A stretch of DNA of 64,000 bases from an uncultured Acidimicrobiaceae bacterium (GTDB lineage Bacteria > Actinomycetota > Acidimicrobiia > Spongiisociales > UBA5794), in contig CAMYMC010000050.1 of the NCBI GenBank assembly GCA_947259365.1, forward strand, positions 28,948 through 92,947, given 5' to 3'. Of the stretch, positions 1-8,138 are shown piece after piece (position 1 is the first letter of the stretch; every line of letters starts with the position of its first letter). The notes beneath the pieces are model-generated. The model made no database searches. It saw only the letters and a program-made list of their open reading frames with translations, and was not told the DNA's origin. A program made the position numbers and the translations under genes.

Positions 1-127
1 CGTGACTTGATCCATGGTGCGTCGAACTCCTGATGTCTTGGGGCGGGCCGCGCGGTGCATCCGCCGCGGAACGGGGGAAGCGCATTATCGCGTCCCCGGC
101 CCGACAACGGCAAGACGGAACGGGCGC

Positions 128-535
128 TCAGGCGGCGAGGAACGTCAGCCTGATCCTCCGGCTCGGGTTGCTCTCGTTCGGGTCGACGAGGACGACGGAT
201 TGCCAGACGCCGAGCGTCATCGTGCCGTCGACGACCGGGATCGTGATCGAGGGCGCGACGAATGCGGGCAGCACGTGATCGGCCCCGTGGCCGGGTGCCC
301 CGTGGCGGTGGCGATACTCCGCATCGCGTCTGGGAAGCACGGCGTCAACGCGGTCGAGGAGGTCGAGATCGCTCCCGGCGCCCGTTTCGATGATCGCGAT
401 GCCGGCGGTCGCATGGGGCACGAAGACCGAGAGCAGACCGTCGCCCCTGCCGGCGACAAACTCGGCGAGACGGTCGGTGACGTCGAAGACACCGCGGGCG
501 TCGCCGGTGTGGAGCCCGATCTCGGTCGTGTCCAT
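128..535 (-). CDS. yjbQ: YjbQ/UPF0047 family protein
   Basis: 135 residues, full length for the YjbQ (UPF0047) family. Family hallmarks are HATAGIAIIE near residue 40, HGADH near 85, and the C-terminal stretch TLGVWQSVVLVD. Family members are small trimeric proteins, some with weak thiamine-phosphate synthase activity; the true cellular role is uncertain. The ATG at 535 has no Shine-Dalgarno but has TACCCT 8 nt upstream, so the mRNA is probably leaderless. It is the last gene of a same-strand block with aceK and prs, but its own -10 suggests separate transcription. Confidence 0.9.
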   Translation of the reverse strand: MDTTEIGLHTGDARGVFDVTDRLAEFVAGRGDGLLSVFVPHATAGIAIIETGAGSDLDLLDRVDAVLPRRDAEYRHRHGAPGHGADHVLPAFVAPSITIPVVDGTMTLGVWQSVVLVDPNESNPSRRIRLTFLAA

Positions 536-543
536 ACCGCTCG

Positions 544-549
544 AGGGTA
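544..549 (-). promoter_or_regulatory. -10 hexamer of yjbQ (leaderless)
   Basis: TACCCT on the minus strand ends 8 nt before the ATG of yjbQ, with no Shine-Dalgarno between. It fits the leaderless pattern seen repeatedly in this window. Confidence 0.5.
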
Positions 550-560
550 GCGGGGCCCGT

Positions 561-2318
561 TCAGCCCTCGCGATGGGTTCGTCTGCGGACGCCGGCGCCG
601 AGCCGTCGGCTCCTCCGGTAGGGGAAGATCTCGATCACCTCGCCGGAACGAACCCGGTCCTGGACCCGGGTCCAGAATCTCACACCGAACAGGTCGCGGT
701 GATAGAAGTCGAAGGCTTCGCGCAGATCGCCGCGCACCCCGAGGAACCTCGTGAACTCCTCCGGGAAGATGTCGCCCTCCCCGACACCGAACCACGGGTC
801 AGCGGACAGCTCGTCCTCTGGTTCCGTTGCCTCGGGCAGCTCGCGGAAGTTGCATTCGGTGAGCGGGGTGAGCTCGTCGTAGTCGTAGAACACGACGCGA
901 CCCGACCGGGTGACCCCGAAGTTCTTCAGCAGCATGTCGCCGGGGAAGATGTTCGTCGCGGCGAGGTTCTTGATCGCCCGGCCGTAGTCGACGATCGCCG
1001 CCCTGGCCTTGACCGGGTTCGCCTCCCGCACATAGACGTCGAGGGGGATCACCCGCCGCTCGACGTAGGCGTGGTGGATCGTCACCGTCGACCCGTCGAC
1101 GGTGACGGTGCGCGACGCGTTCGTGGCGAGGTCCTGGAGCAGCTCCGGGGTGAACCGGGAGCGGTCGAAGCGGAGGTGCTCGAACTCGTAGGCATCGACG
1201 AGGCGGCCGGCGCGGTCGTGGTGGAACACGAGCTCGTACTTGCCCATGACCTGGCGGCGAGTCGTCTGTTTCGGGTAGGGGAACCGGTCGCGAATGACCT
1301 TGAACACGACGTCGTAGCCGGGCATCGTGAAAACGAGCATCACCATGCCGGCAATGCCCCTGGCGTGCTCGAACCGCTCGTCGGTTACGGCGACGTGGGC
1401 CATGAAGTCTCGGTACAGCTCCGTCTTGCCGTGTTTGTGGAACCCCAGCGACGTGTAGAGCTCGGCCCGGGGCTTGTGCGTCATGAGGCCCTCGAGATAG
1501 GCGACGAAAGGGGCAGGAGCGTCGATGGCGACGTGGAACGGCGCCCGGGTGTAGCTGAAGAGGACGGAGACGTCGTCGACCTCGACGAGGGCGGCGCCGA
1601 CCGCGAGACCCCGACTGGCGTGGTGGACGGCGAGTACCAGTGGAAGCCGGGTCGGCCCCGCCTCGATGGCGCCGACGAGGTAGGCGCCCTGGCCCCTGTA
1701 GAAGACCGGGCGCAGCATCTCGATGACGTCGACACCGCCGTCGAGCCCGAGGAGGGCGAGCCGCCGCTCGATCTCTTCAGCGGCGATCCTCACGTCCCGG
1801 CTGAGGTTCTGCCACCTACCCCCCAGCGGCGCGTCGGCGATGGCGAGGCGGAGCAGGTCCTCGAGGTTGTCGCCTTCGTGACGGCTGACGTCGGGCGCAG
1901 TCCCTGCCGTCGCCTCCGGCTCCAGGAACTCGATCGAGGCGTCGACACCGCGGGTGTCGAACACCCTTCGCGTGATCGAGTTGAAGAACGTCCGCGCGAC
2001 TTCACCGTCGGCCCGGTCGGCGACGAGCCGCGCGTACGCCGACCTCGCCCGCTCCCACCGGGCACGGTCAGAGGTACGGTTCCCCAGCGATTCCTCGACC
2101 TTCTCCACCGTCTCCCCGACGACCCCCGGGTACAGATCCCTTCGCTCGGTGGCATCGTCTTGGAGCCCGTGCCAGTCGCGGGCGGCGAACCGTTCGGCGG
2201 CCCGCGTCGTGATCGTCGCGAACACGGCGAGGTATCCCTCGTAGCCGGCGGCGATCGCCGCAGCAGCGTTCTCTGCCTCGTCCACGATGATCTCCGGGCG
2301 TAGCCGCTTACCACTCAC
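561..2318 (-). CDS. aceK: Isocitrate dehydrogenase kinase/phosphatase AceK
   Basis: 585 residues, the usual AceK length. The C-terminal kinase/phosphatase domain is well kept: FKVIRDRFPYPK near 339-350 holds the ATP-binding lysine, NIFPGDMLLKNFGVT near 456-470 the catalytic aspartate, and VVFYDYDEL near 475-483 the metal-binding aspartates. AceK phosphorylates and dephosphorylates isocitrate dehydrogenase to divert isocitrate to the glyoxylate shunt. No isocitrate lyase, malate synthase or isocitrate dehydrogenase gene is in the window. The start is a GTG 31 nt after prs stops; no clear Shine-Dalgarno. AceK is best known from Proteobacteria, so its presence here is notable. Confidence 0.93.
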   Translation of the reverse strand: MSGKRLRPEIIVDEAENAAAAIAAGYEGYLAVFATITTRAAERFAARDWHGLQDDATERRDLYPGVVGETVEKVEESLGNRTSDRARWERARSAYARLVADRADGEVARTFFNSITRRVFDTRGVDASIEFLEPEATAGTAPDVSRHEGDNLEDLLRLAIADAPLGGRWQNLSRDVRIAAEEIERRLALLGLDGGVDVIEMLRPVFYRGQGAYLVGAIEAGPTRLPLVLAVHHASRGLAVGAALVEVDDVSVLFSYTRAPFHVAIDAPAPFVAYLEGLMTHKPRAELYTSLGFHKHGKTELYRDFMAHVAVTDERFEHARGIAGMVMLVFTMPGYDVVFKVIRDRFPYPKQTTRRQVMGKYELVFHHDRAGRLVDAYEFEHLRFDRSRFTPELLQDLATNASRTVTVDGSTVTIHHAYVERRVIPLDVYVREANPVKARAAIVDYGRAIKNLAATNIFPGDMLLKNFGVTRSGRVVFYDYDELTPLTECNFRELPEATEPEDELSADPWFGVGEGDIFPEEFTRFLGVRGDLREAFDFYHRDLFGVRFWTRVQDRVRSGEVIEIFPYRRSRRLGAGVRRRTHREG

Positions 2319-2348
2319 CGGTCGCGGGGCGGCGGGCGGCGAACGCCA

Positions 2349-3320
2349 CTAGATGTTCTCGCCCTGGAAGATGGCGCTCACGGACGCATCGGTGAAGATG
2401 GCGTTGATCGTCCCTGCCAGCAGCGAGCCGATCGAGAGCACCGTCAGCTTGTCGAGGTCGATCGCATCGTCGGGCACCGGCAGGGTGTTCGAGATGACGA
2501 CCTCCCGGATCGGCGCGTTCTTGATGCGGTCGACGGCGGGTTCGGAGAGCACGCCGTGGGTGGCGATGACGCGGACGCTCAGCGCCCCGCGCTCCATGAC
2601 GAGGTGCGCCGCTGCGGCGGCGGTCCCGGCGGTGTCGATCATGTCGTCGACGATGATGCAGTGCCTGCCCTCGATGTCGCCGACGACCTCGAGGGCGGCG
2701 ACGTCGTTGCGCACGTCGACCCGGCGCCGCTTGTGGATGAAGGCGACGTCGGCGGCGAGGTGATTGGCGTACCTCGACGCGAGCTTGACCCGTCCGGTGT
2801 CTGGCGAGACGACCGTCGTAGGCCCGTCGAGCGAGGCGAGCAGGTAGTCGACGAACACCGGCATCGCGGTGAGGTGGTCGAACGGGAAGCCGACGAAACC
2901 CTGGATCTGCCCGGTGTGGAGGTCCACCGAGACGATGCGGTCGGCGCCGGCAGCGACGAAGAGGTCACCCATCAACCGCGCCGTGATCGGCTCGCGGGGC
3001 CTGCCCTTCTTGTCCTGGCGGGCGTACCCGTAGAACGGCACGACTGCCGTGATCCGCTTTGCCGAAGCCCGCCTGAGGGCGTCGATCATGATGAGCTGCT
3101 CCATGATGTGGAAGTTGATCGGAGCCGTGTGGCTCTGGATCACGAAGCTGTCGGCGCCGCGCACGCTCTCGGTGTAGTGCACGTAGATCTCGCCGTTGGC
3201 GAAGACCGACCGGTCCACTCCCCCGAGCTCGGTGCCGAGGATGTTGGCGACTTCCCGGGCGAGCCCTTCATTCGCGGACCCGCTGAACACCATGAGCCGC
3301 TTCCGGCTCGAGATCTCCAT
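2349..3320 (-). CDS. prs: Ribose-phosphate pyrophosphokinase
   Basis: 323 residues. It makes PRPP from ribose 5-phosphate and ATP for nucleotide, histidine and tryptophan synthesis. Visible signatures are the ATP-binding start (KRLMVFSGSANEGLA), FYGYARQDKK near residue 100, VSVDLHTGQIQGF near 134, and the PRPP loop IIVDDMIDTAGT near 225. The ATG at 3320 is preceded by a GAGGAG Shine-Dalgarno 9 nt upstream. It lies directly downstream of the GlmU-like gene on the same strand, the glmU-prs order common in actinobacteria. Confidence 0.96.
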   Translation of the reverse strand: MEISSRKRLMVFSGSANEGLAREVANILGTELGGVDRSVFANGEIYVHYTESVRGADSFVIQSHTAPINFHIMEQLIMIDALRRASAKRITAVVPFYGYARQDKKGRPREPITARLMGDLFVAAGADRIVSVDLHTGQIQGFVGFPFDHLTAMPVFVDYLLASLDGPTTVVSPDTGRVKLASRYANHLAADVAFIHKRRRVDVRNDVAALEVVGDIEGRHCIIVDDMIDTAGTAAAAAHLVMERGALSVRVIATHGVLSEPAVDRIKNAPIREVVISNTLPVPDDAIDLDKLTVLSIGSLLAGTINAIFTDASVSAIFQGENI

Positions 3321-3416
3321 CAGCTTCGCTCCTCGCGAGGCGTTGGCTTTCCTCGCGCAGCGTAGCTCCGCTGCGGCCGGGTGTGCGACATGGCGGGGGC
3401 CGGCGCGATGTCCGGC

Positions 3417-4154
3417 TCAACCGACGCGACCGCGCGCCGTCAGCTGTGCGGACACGGCCGCCAGCTCCTCGACCGTGTTCACCCCGCCGGCCTCGGACCG
3501 GTCGATGAGGTGGGCGCCGACGCGATGGCCGGCGGCGGTGAGCACGGACACGACGTCGGTGAGGTACATCTCCCCCTGGTCGTTGTCGGTTCCGAGCCGG
3601 GTGAGCGCTCGCGAGAGGAGCCCCGCCTCGAAGGCGTACACGGATGTGTTGATCTCGGAGATCGCCTCCTCCAGGGTCGTCGCGTCGCGCTCCTCGACGA
3701 TCCGTACGACCCGGTCGCCGTCGCGGACGATGCGCCCGTAGCCCGCAGCGTCGGCGACGATCGCCGACATGACCGTCGCCGCCGCATCGGCTGCGGCGTG
3801 GGCCGCGACGAGCCCGCGCATCGTCGCCCCCCGGATGAGGGGCATGTCCCCCGGCACGACGACGATCGTGTCGTCGTCGTCGGTGTCGAGCGCTTCCAGC
3901 CCGATCGCGGCGGCGTGACCGGTGCCCCGCTGCTCCGCCTGGACGGTGGCGGCGACGTGCCCGGGGAGGAGGCGCGCCACCTCGTCGGCGTGATGGCCGA
4001 CGACGACGACGGTCGATGCCGCCTGCAGGGTCCCAACGGCGTCGAGGACCCACGACAGGAGGGGCCTGCCGGCGGCGAGATGGAGCACCTTGGCGAGGTC
4101 GGAGCGCATGCGTGTGCCCTTGCCGGCGGCGAGGACGATGACATGGAGCGCCAC
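3417..4154 (-). CDS. GlmU-like uridylyltransferase domain, no acetyltransferase
   Basis: 245 residues. It is a nucleotidyltransferase with the sugar-nucleotide signature LAAGKGTRMRSDLAKVLH at the N-terminus, VQAEQRGTGHA near 87 and VVPGDMPLI near 113, as in the N-terminal half of GlmU. GlmU normally has about 450-490 residues with a left-handed beta-helix acetyltransferase domain, which is absent here: the gene stops after the uridylyltransferase domain. The GTG at 4154 was chosen because a longer frame would run into tRNA-Gln, and GAGAGGGGG lies just upstream. It probably makes UDP-GlcNAc from GlcNAc-1-P; the acetylation step would need another enzyme. Confidence 0.85.
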   Translation of the reverse strand: MALHVIVLAAGKGTRMRSDLAKVLHLAAGRPLLSWVLDAVGTLQAASTVVVVGHHADEVARLLPGHVAATVQAEQRGTGHAAAIGLEALDTDDDDTIVVVPGDMPLIRGATMRGLVAAHAAADAAATVMSAIVADAAGYGRIVRDGDRVVRIVEERDATTLEEAISEINTSVYAFEAGLLSRALTRLGTDNDQGEMYLTDVVSVLTAAGHRVGAHLIDRSEAGGVNTVEELAAVSAQLTARGRVG

Positions 4155-4189
4155 AGCGCTCGTCCCCCTCTCGGTCGCGGCACGGCGCT

Positions 4190-4264
4190 TGGCTGGGGGG
4201 CCAGGACTCGAACCCGGACTGACGGGACCAAAACCCGGCGTGCTGCCAGTTACACCACCCCCCA
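4190..4264 (-). tRNA. tRNA-Gln (TTG)
   Basis: Cloverleaf with acceptor TGGGGGG/CCCCCCA, T-loop GGTTCGAGTCC, and anticodon loop TTTTGGT giving TTG (glutamine). The 3' CCA is encoded. One mismatch sits at the outer anticodon-stem pair. It lies 36 nt upstream of the GlmU-like gene on the same strand. Confidence 0.95.
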
Positions 4265-4381
4265 ACGGATGGCGGGACCACTCTAGGAGGCGCCGGCTGC
4301 CGACCCGCCCGCGAGAGCGCAGCGATGGGCGCGCGCCAGCTGCCGGAACCATCATGAGCTCCACCGGAGAGAGAGGACGGC

Positions 4382-4780
4382 ATGCAGGTCGAAGTAGAGC
4401 GGCTGGTCGGCAAGCATTTCGAGGTCCGAGCCAGGGGGCTCACGGTCGACGTCGACGAGCTCGAGGAAGCGGGCGGGTCGGGGCGGGGTTTCCGCCCCAC
4501 CGAGCTCCTCCTCGGCGCCCTCGGGGCATGCATGGCGGGCACCATGCTCACGTTCGCGGCGAACGAATCCATCCCGGTCGAGGAGGTGGTCGTGCGCCTC
4601 GAAGACCGCGTTGCGCAGCACCCGAAACGCATCGACGGAATCCGGGTTGAGATGTCGGTCGACGGCGACCTCAGTGAGCGTCACGTCGCGTCCCTGCGCC
4701 GGGTGGCGGCTGCATGCAAGATCCACAACACCGTGACGACCGGCGTCGCGATCGAGCTCACGTTCGAGGCCGGCGCGTGA
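4382..4780 (+). CDS. OsmC family peroxiredoxin-like protein
   Basis: 132 residues, a compact OsmC/Ohr-fold protein. Recognisable are the beta-rich start, the block TELLLGALGACMAGTMLTFA near residues 40-60 with the conserved cysteine, and a C-terminal cysteine in RVAAACKIHNT near 112. Family members reduce organic hydroperoxides or act in sulfur stress. A GAGAGAGG stretch precedes the ATG at 4382. Its stop overlaps the GTG start of the sulfurtransferase by GTGA, so the two are translationally coupled and may share a role in sulfur or peroxide detoxification. Confidence 0.88.
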   Translation: MQVEVERLVGKHFEVRARGLTVDVDELEEAGGSGRGFRPTELLLGALGACMAGTMLTFAANESIPVEEVVVRLEDRVAQHPKRIDGIRVEMSVDGDLSERHVASLRRVAAACKIHNTVTTGVAIELTFEAGA

Positions 4781-5622
4781 CCGGCCCCCTGGTGACGACG
4801 GCCTGGCTCGAGGAGCGCCTCGGCGACCCGGGCACGGTCGTCGTCGAGGTCGCCCACCACCCTCCCCTGGCTGCCGCCTACTTCTCCGGCCACATCCCGG
4901 GAGCCCGCTATCGCCACTGGAAAGCGTTGTGCTGGCACGAGACGATGCGAGCGTTTCCCTCACCCGAGGCGATGGCGGCCAGGCTGGGCGAGCTCGGCGT
5001 CGGCGACGACACGACACTCGCGATCGTCGGCGACACGTTGCAGTTCGGGATCTACGCCTACTGGGTGCTGGAGATGACCGGCCTGTCGCACCTCGCCGTC
5101 GTCCTCGACGGTGGTCACCGGACGTGGGAGGAGGAGGGACGGCCGATGACGAACGCGGTCCCCGAGCCGGCCACGCCGGCCCTCCCCACAATCGGACGAC
5201 CGGACGAGACGTCACGCATCGGGCGCGACGGCGTCCTCGCCGGGCTTCGCGATCCCGAGAGGGTCCTCCTCGACATGCGATCCGACGAGGAGTGGCGGGG
5301 CGAGCGAGTTGCGCCGACCACCGCTCCCCACGACCACGGCGCGGAACGGTCGGGCAGGATCCCGGGCGCCCGCCATCTCAACTACGAGCGCTTGCTGCGC
5401 GACGACGGGACGTTCAAAGACCGGGAGGGTCTGCTGGTCGAGCTCACCCGCGAGGGCGTCGAGCCGCACCGCGACATCGTCACCTACTGCCGGCTCAGCC
5501 ATCGCGCTTCGCTCGCGTGGTTCGTCCTGACGAAGGTCCTCGGCGGGTACCCGCAGGTCCGGGTGTACGACGGTTCCTGGACGGAATGGGGATCGATCGT
5601 GGGGACGCCGATCGAGCGCTGA
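4777..5622 (+). CDS. Two-domain sulfurtransferase (rhodanese)
   Basis: 281 residues with two rhodanese domains, as in thiosulfate or 3-mercaptopyruvate sulfurtransferases. Domain 1 (about 1-120) has YFSGHIPGARY; domain 2 (about 145-280) has LLDMRSDEEW, GRIPGARHLNY and the active-site loop VTYCRLSHRAS with the catalytic cysteine near residue 236. The loop CRLSHR differs from the CGSGVT typical of mercaptopyruvate sulfurtransferase, so the substrate is open. Start GTG at 4777 overlaps the OsmC stop; the extra upstream in-frame residues are low-complexity and are rejected. Confidence 0.88.
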   Translation: MTGPLVTTAWLEERLGDPGTVVVEVAHHPPLAAAYFSGHIPGARYRHWKALCWHETMRAFPSPEAMAARLGELGVGDDTTLAIVGDTLQFGIYAYWVLEMTGLSHLAVVLDGGHRTWEEEGRPMTNAVPEPATPALPTIGRPDETSRIGRDGVLAGLRDPERVLLDMRSDEEWRGERVAPTTAPHDHGAERSGRIPGARHLNYERLLRDDGTFKDREGLLVELTREGVEPHRDIVTYCRLSHRASLAWFVLTKVLGGYPQVRVYDGSWTEWGSIVGTPIER

Positions 5623-5631
5623 GGAAGGTGT

Positions 5632-6561
5632 TCAGCCGTCGAGGAGCCGGAGCCGGTCATCGTCGTCGTCGCCGAGGCACTTCCCTCGGGAATCCACGGG
5701 CTCAGCACCATCGGCCTCCACCACCCAGCCAAAGGGTGCCGGTACCGCAGCCCGGGTGGCCCGAGCTCCCGGAGGGACCTCGTCGAGCGCGTCCCCGGCT
5801 TCGTCCTCGTCGACGAAGAACGCGAAGAGCGTGGGACCGCTCCCCGACATCGCGACGGGCCGCCCCCACGCCATCTCCAGCTCCGACCGCCACTCGGCAA
5901 CGGCGGGAGCGAGGTCGATCGCGGCGGGGGTGAGGTCGTTGCCGAGCGGGCCCGTCTCCCGCAGAACGGGCGGAAGGTGCCGGTCGGCGAGGGGGTCCCC
6001 GGCCGGTCCCCCGAGCCGATCCCATGCCGTATACACGGCTGCGGCGGACAGCTCGACGGGCGGCACGACGACGGCGATGGCGAAGCCTCCGAGCGGGTCC
6101 CGGGCGGCCACCCGCTCACCGATGCCCGCCACCTCGGCGAAACCGCCGGTGAAACAGAACGGCACGTCACTCCCCAGCTCCGGTGCGAGGGCGGAGAGCC
6201 GGGACGCGGACACTCCGAGGAGCACACCGGCCGCGCCCAGAACGGCTGCCGCGTCGGCGCTGCCGCCCCCGAGCCCGGCCGCCATCGGGATTCGCTTTGT
6301 CAGCCGCAGATGGAGGGCCGCCGCTGCGCCCGCCGAGTCCCTGACGGCGAGTGCGGCGCGCCACGCCAGGTTCTCGTCGCCGTCGGGAAGCCGACCACCT
6401 CCTTCGGCTTCGAGCAGGTCCTCGTCGGCGCGGCCGAGCCAGAGCCGGTCCGTCCACGAGATCGACGTGTAGAGCCCCAGGAGCGGGTGCATCCCATCGG
6501 CTCTCACCGGCCGCACGCTGAGGCTGAGGTTCACCTTGGCGAATGCCCATGCGGCGATCAC
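5632..6561 (-). CDS. ispE: 4-diphosphocytidyl-2-C-methyl-D-erythritol kinase
   Basis: 309 residues, GHMP kinase of the MEP isoprenoid pathway; it phosphorylates the 2-hydroxyl of CDP-methylerythritol. Visible are AFAKVNLSLSV at the N-terminus, the ATP-binding loop PMAAGLGGGSADAAA near residues 90-105, and MSGSGPTLFAFF near 240. The ATG overlaps the rsmA stop as ATGA, so it is the last gene of the metG-tatD-rsmA-ispE operon, an order widely conserved in actinobacteria. Confidence 0.95.
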   Translation of the reverse strand: MIAAWAFAKVNLSLSVRPVRADGMHPLLGLYTSISWTDRLWLGRADEDLLEAEGGGRLPDGDENLAWRAALAVRDSAGAAAALHLRLTKRIPMAAGLGGGSADAAAVLGAAGVLLGVSASRLSALAPELGSDVPFCFTGGFAEVAGIGERVAARDPLGGFAIAVVVPPVELSAAAVYTAWDRLGGPAGDPLADRHLPPVLRETGPLGNDLTPAAIDLAPAVAEWRSELEMAWGRPVAMSGSGPTLFAFFVDEDEAGDALDEVPPGARATRAAVPAPFGWVVEADGAEPVDSRGKCLGDDDDDRLRLLDG

Positions 6562-7382
6562 GCGGCCTCCCCGGCCGCTTCGGCGAGGGCGAGCCAGCGG
6601 TCGACGGCCAGCTCCTCGGGCCGGGCCGTAGGCGGGATGCCGGCGCGCTCGAGCACGGTCCCCGGATCGGCGAGGACCCCGCCGAGCGAGCGCCGCAGCA
6701 TCTTGCGCCGCTGGTTGAAGGCGGCTGCCGCCAGCGCCTCGGCCTCGGCGGCACGGCGCGGAGCCGGAATCCGATCGAGAACGACGACCGCCGACTCCAC
6801 ATCCGGTGCAGGGATGAACACCGCCGGCGACACCGTGAAGGCGATCCTGGCCTCGGCTCGCAGCCCGACGCTCACCGAGGGCAGCCCGTAGGCGGGAGTC
6901 CCGGGTGCGGCGACGAGCCGCTCGGCGACCTCCCGCTGCACCATGACGACGAAGCGCTCGATCCGGGGGGCATCACGGAGGACATCGAGCAGGAGCGGCG
7001 TCCCGACGTTGAACGGCAGGTTCCCGACGAGGGTCCAGCGCCCCGGGCCCAGCTCGGCGTCGAGCACCTTCCTCGTCGCGTCGGCGAAGCGGAGGTCGAC
7101 GTCGAGCCCGGCGAGGGCCTCTTCGAGGAGGGGCGCAAGGCGTTCATCGATCTCGTAGGCGACGACGGCGGCGCCCGTCTCGGCGAGGGCGCGGGTCAGC
7201 GTTCCGGTGCCCGCTCCGATCTCGACGACGCGGTCGGCGGGCCCGACGGCGGCGGTCCGCACGGTGCGCTCCACCACTCCGGGCTCAGCGAGGAAGTGCT
7301 GGCCCAAGCGCTTGCGGGGACGCAGCCCGTGACGAGCGAGAAGGTCCCGAATCTCGCCCCGACCCTGGGCCCGGCCGGTCAC
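6558..7382 (-). CDS. rsmA: 16S rRNA (adenine1518/1519-N6)-dimethyltransferase
   Basis: 274 residues. RsmA (KsgA) dimethylates two adenosines of the 16S 3' hairpin. Visible are RKRLGQHFLAEP near 20-31, the SAM motif VVEIGAGTGTLT near 47-58, and the catalytic-type motif NLPFNVGTP near 110. The GTG at 7382 overlaps the tatD stop (GTGA). The open frame continues upstream but only as an antisense-like read of tatD, so it was not used. Confidence 0.95.
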   Translation of the reverse strand: MTGRAQGRGEIRDLLARHGLRPRKRLGQHFLAEPGVVERTVRTAAVGPADRVVEIGAGTGTLTRALAETGAAVVAYEIDERLAPLLEEALAGLDVDLRFADATRKVLDAELGPGRWTLVGNLPFNVGTPLLLDVLRDAPRIERFVVMVQREVAERLVAAPGTPAYGLPSVSVGLRAEARIAFTVSPAVFIPAPDVESAVVVLDRIPAPRRAAEAEALAAAAFNQRRKMLRRSLGGVLADPGTVLERAGIPPTARPEELAVDRWLALAEAAGEAA

Positions 7383-8137
7383 GGCGGCGTGCCGAAGACG
7401 GCCGCAGCGGCAGCCGAAGTGGACCGAGCCACCTCGTCGGGAGCGACTCCCCAGACCTCGGCGAGCGCCGCTCCGACCCGCACGACGTTTGCCGGCTCGT
7501 TCTCGGCACTCCGATCGGGAGGCGGCGTGAGATACGGCGTATCGGTCTCGACCATCGTTCGTTTCCGCGGCGCGGCCGCCGCTCCCCTCCGCACCGTGTC
7601 CCCGGTCTCGTACGTGATCGGACCGGCGAACGAGAACGTGGCACCGAGATCTGCGAACCGCCGGGTCCAATTCGGCCCCCCGGTCCAGCAGTGGAGAACG
7701 GCGCGGGCGCCGAGATCGGCGGAGGCCAGCGCCTCGTACACGTCGGCGAACGCGTCGCGACAATGCACGATGGCCGGCTTCCCCAGCTCGGCAGCGAGCG
7801 CGAGCTGCCCGCTGAAGGCTTCGAGCTGCGCCGGGCGCGGGGAGAGATCCCGGTAGTAGTCGAGGCCGCATTCGCCGACGGCGTCGGCCTCGATCGCGAG
7901 TGCTGCGATCCTCCTGGCCTCCTCGGCCCAGCGCGACGCCTGGTGGGGGTGGAGGCCGGCGGACCACCGGACCCGCCGCGAGTCGGCTGCGGCGAGGCGG
8001 CGCGCCGCCAGCGAGGTCTCGAGGTCGACCCCGGGCACCACCAGCCAGTCGACCCCGCCGGCCACAGCGCGCCGCGTCAGCGCCGCCGGATCTGCGGTCA
8101 TGAAGAGGTGACAGTGGCTGTCGACCCAGCCACTCAT
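7379..8137 (-). CDS. tatD: TatD family metal-dependent hydrolase
   Basis: 252 residues, TIM-barrel nuclease of the TatD family. Metal ligands are visible: WVDSHCH near 4-10, GECGLDYY with the bridging glutamate near 87, PAIVHCRDA near 123, HCWTGG near 148, and VETDTPYLTP near 195. The ATG at 8137 starts just before the metG stop end at 8139, so the genes are adjacent and coupled. The longer frame upstream is metG antisense-frame noise. Confidence 0.92.
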   Translation of the reverse strand: MSGWVDSHCHLFMTADPAALTRRAVAGGVDWLVVPGVDLETSLAARRLAAADSRRVRWSAGLHPHQASRWAEEARRIAALAIEADAVGECGLDYYRDLSPRPAQLEAFSGQLALAAELGKPAIVHCRDAFADVYEALASADLGARAVLHCWTGGPNWTRRFADLGATFSFAGPITYETGDTVRRGAAAAPRKRTMVETDTPYLTPPPDRSAENEPANVVRVGAALAEVWGVAPDEVARSTSAAAAAVFGTPP

Positions 8138-8138
8138 G

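Noticed and set aside
1..127. Start of the window as a gene
   Set aside because: The overlapping plus-strand frames are antisense to yjbQ or too short; I see nothing supportable.
390..2303. 637-codon plus-strand frame
   Set aside because: Shadow of aceK on the other strand; no domain or plausible start.
6558..7967. Long rsmA with about 195 extra N-terminal residues
   Set aside because: The extension is a shadow of tatD; the GTG at 7382 overlapping the tatD stop gives the family-standard start.
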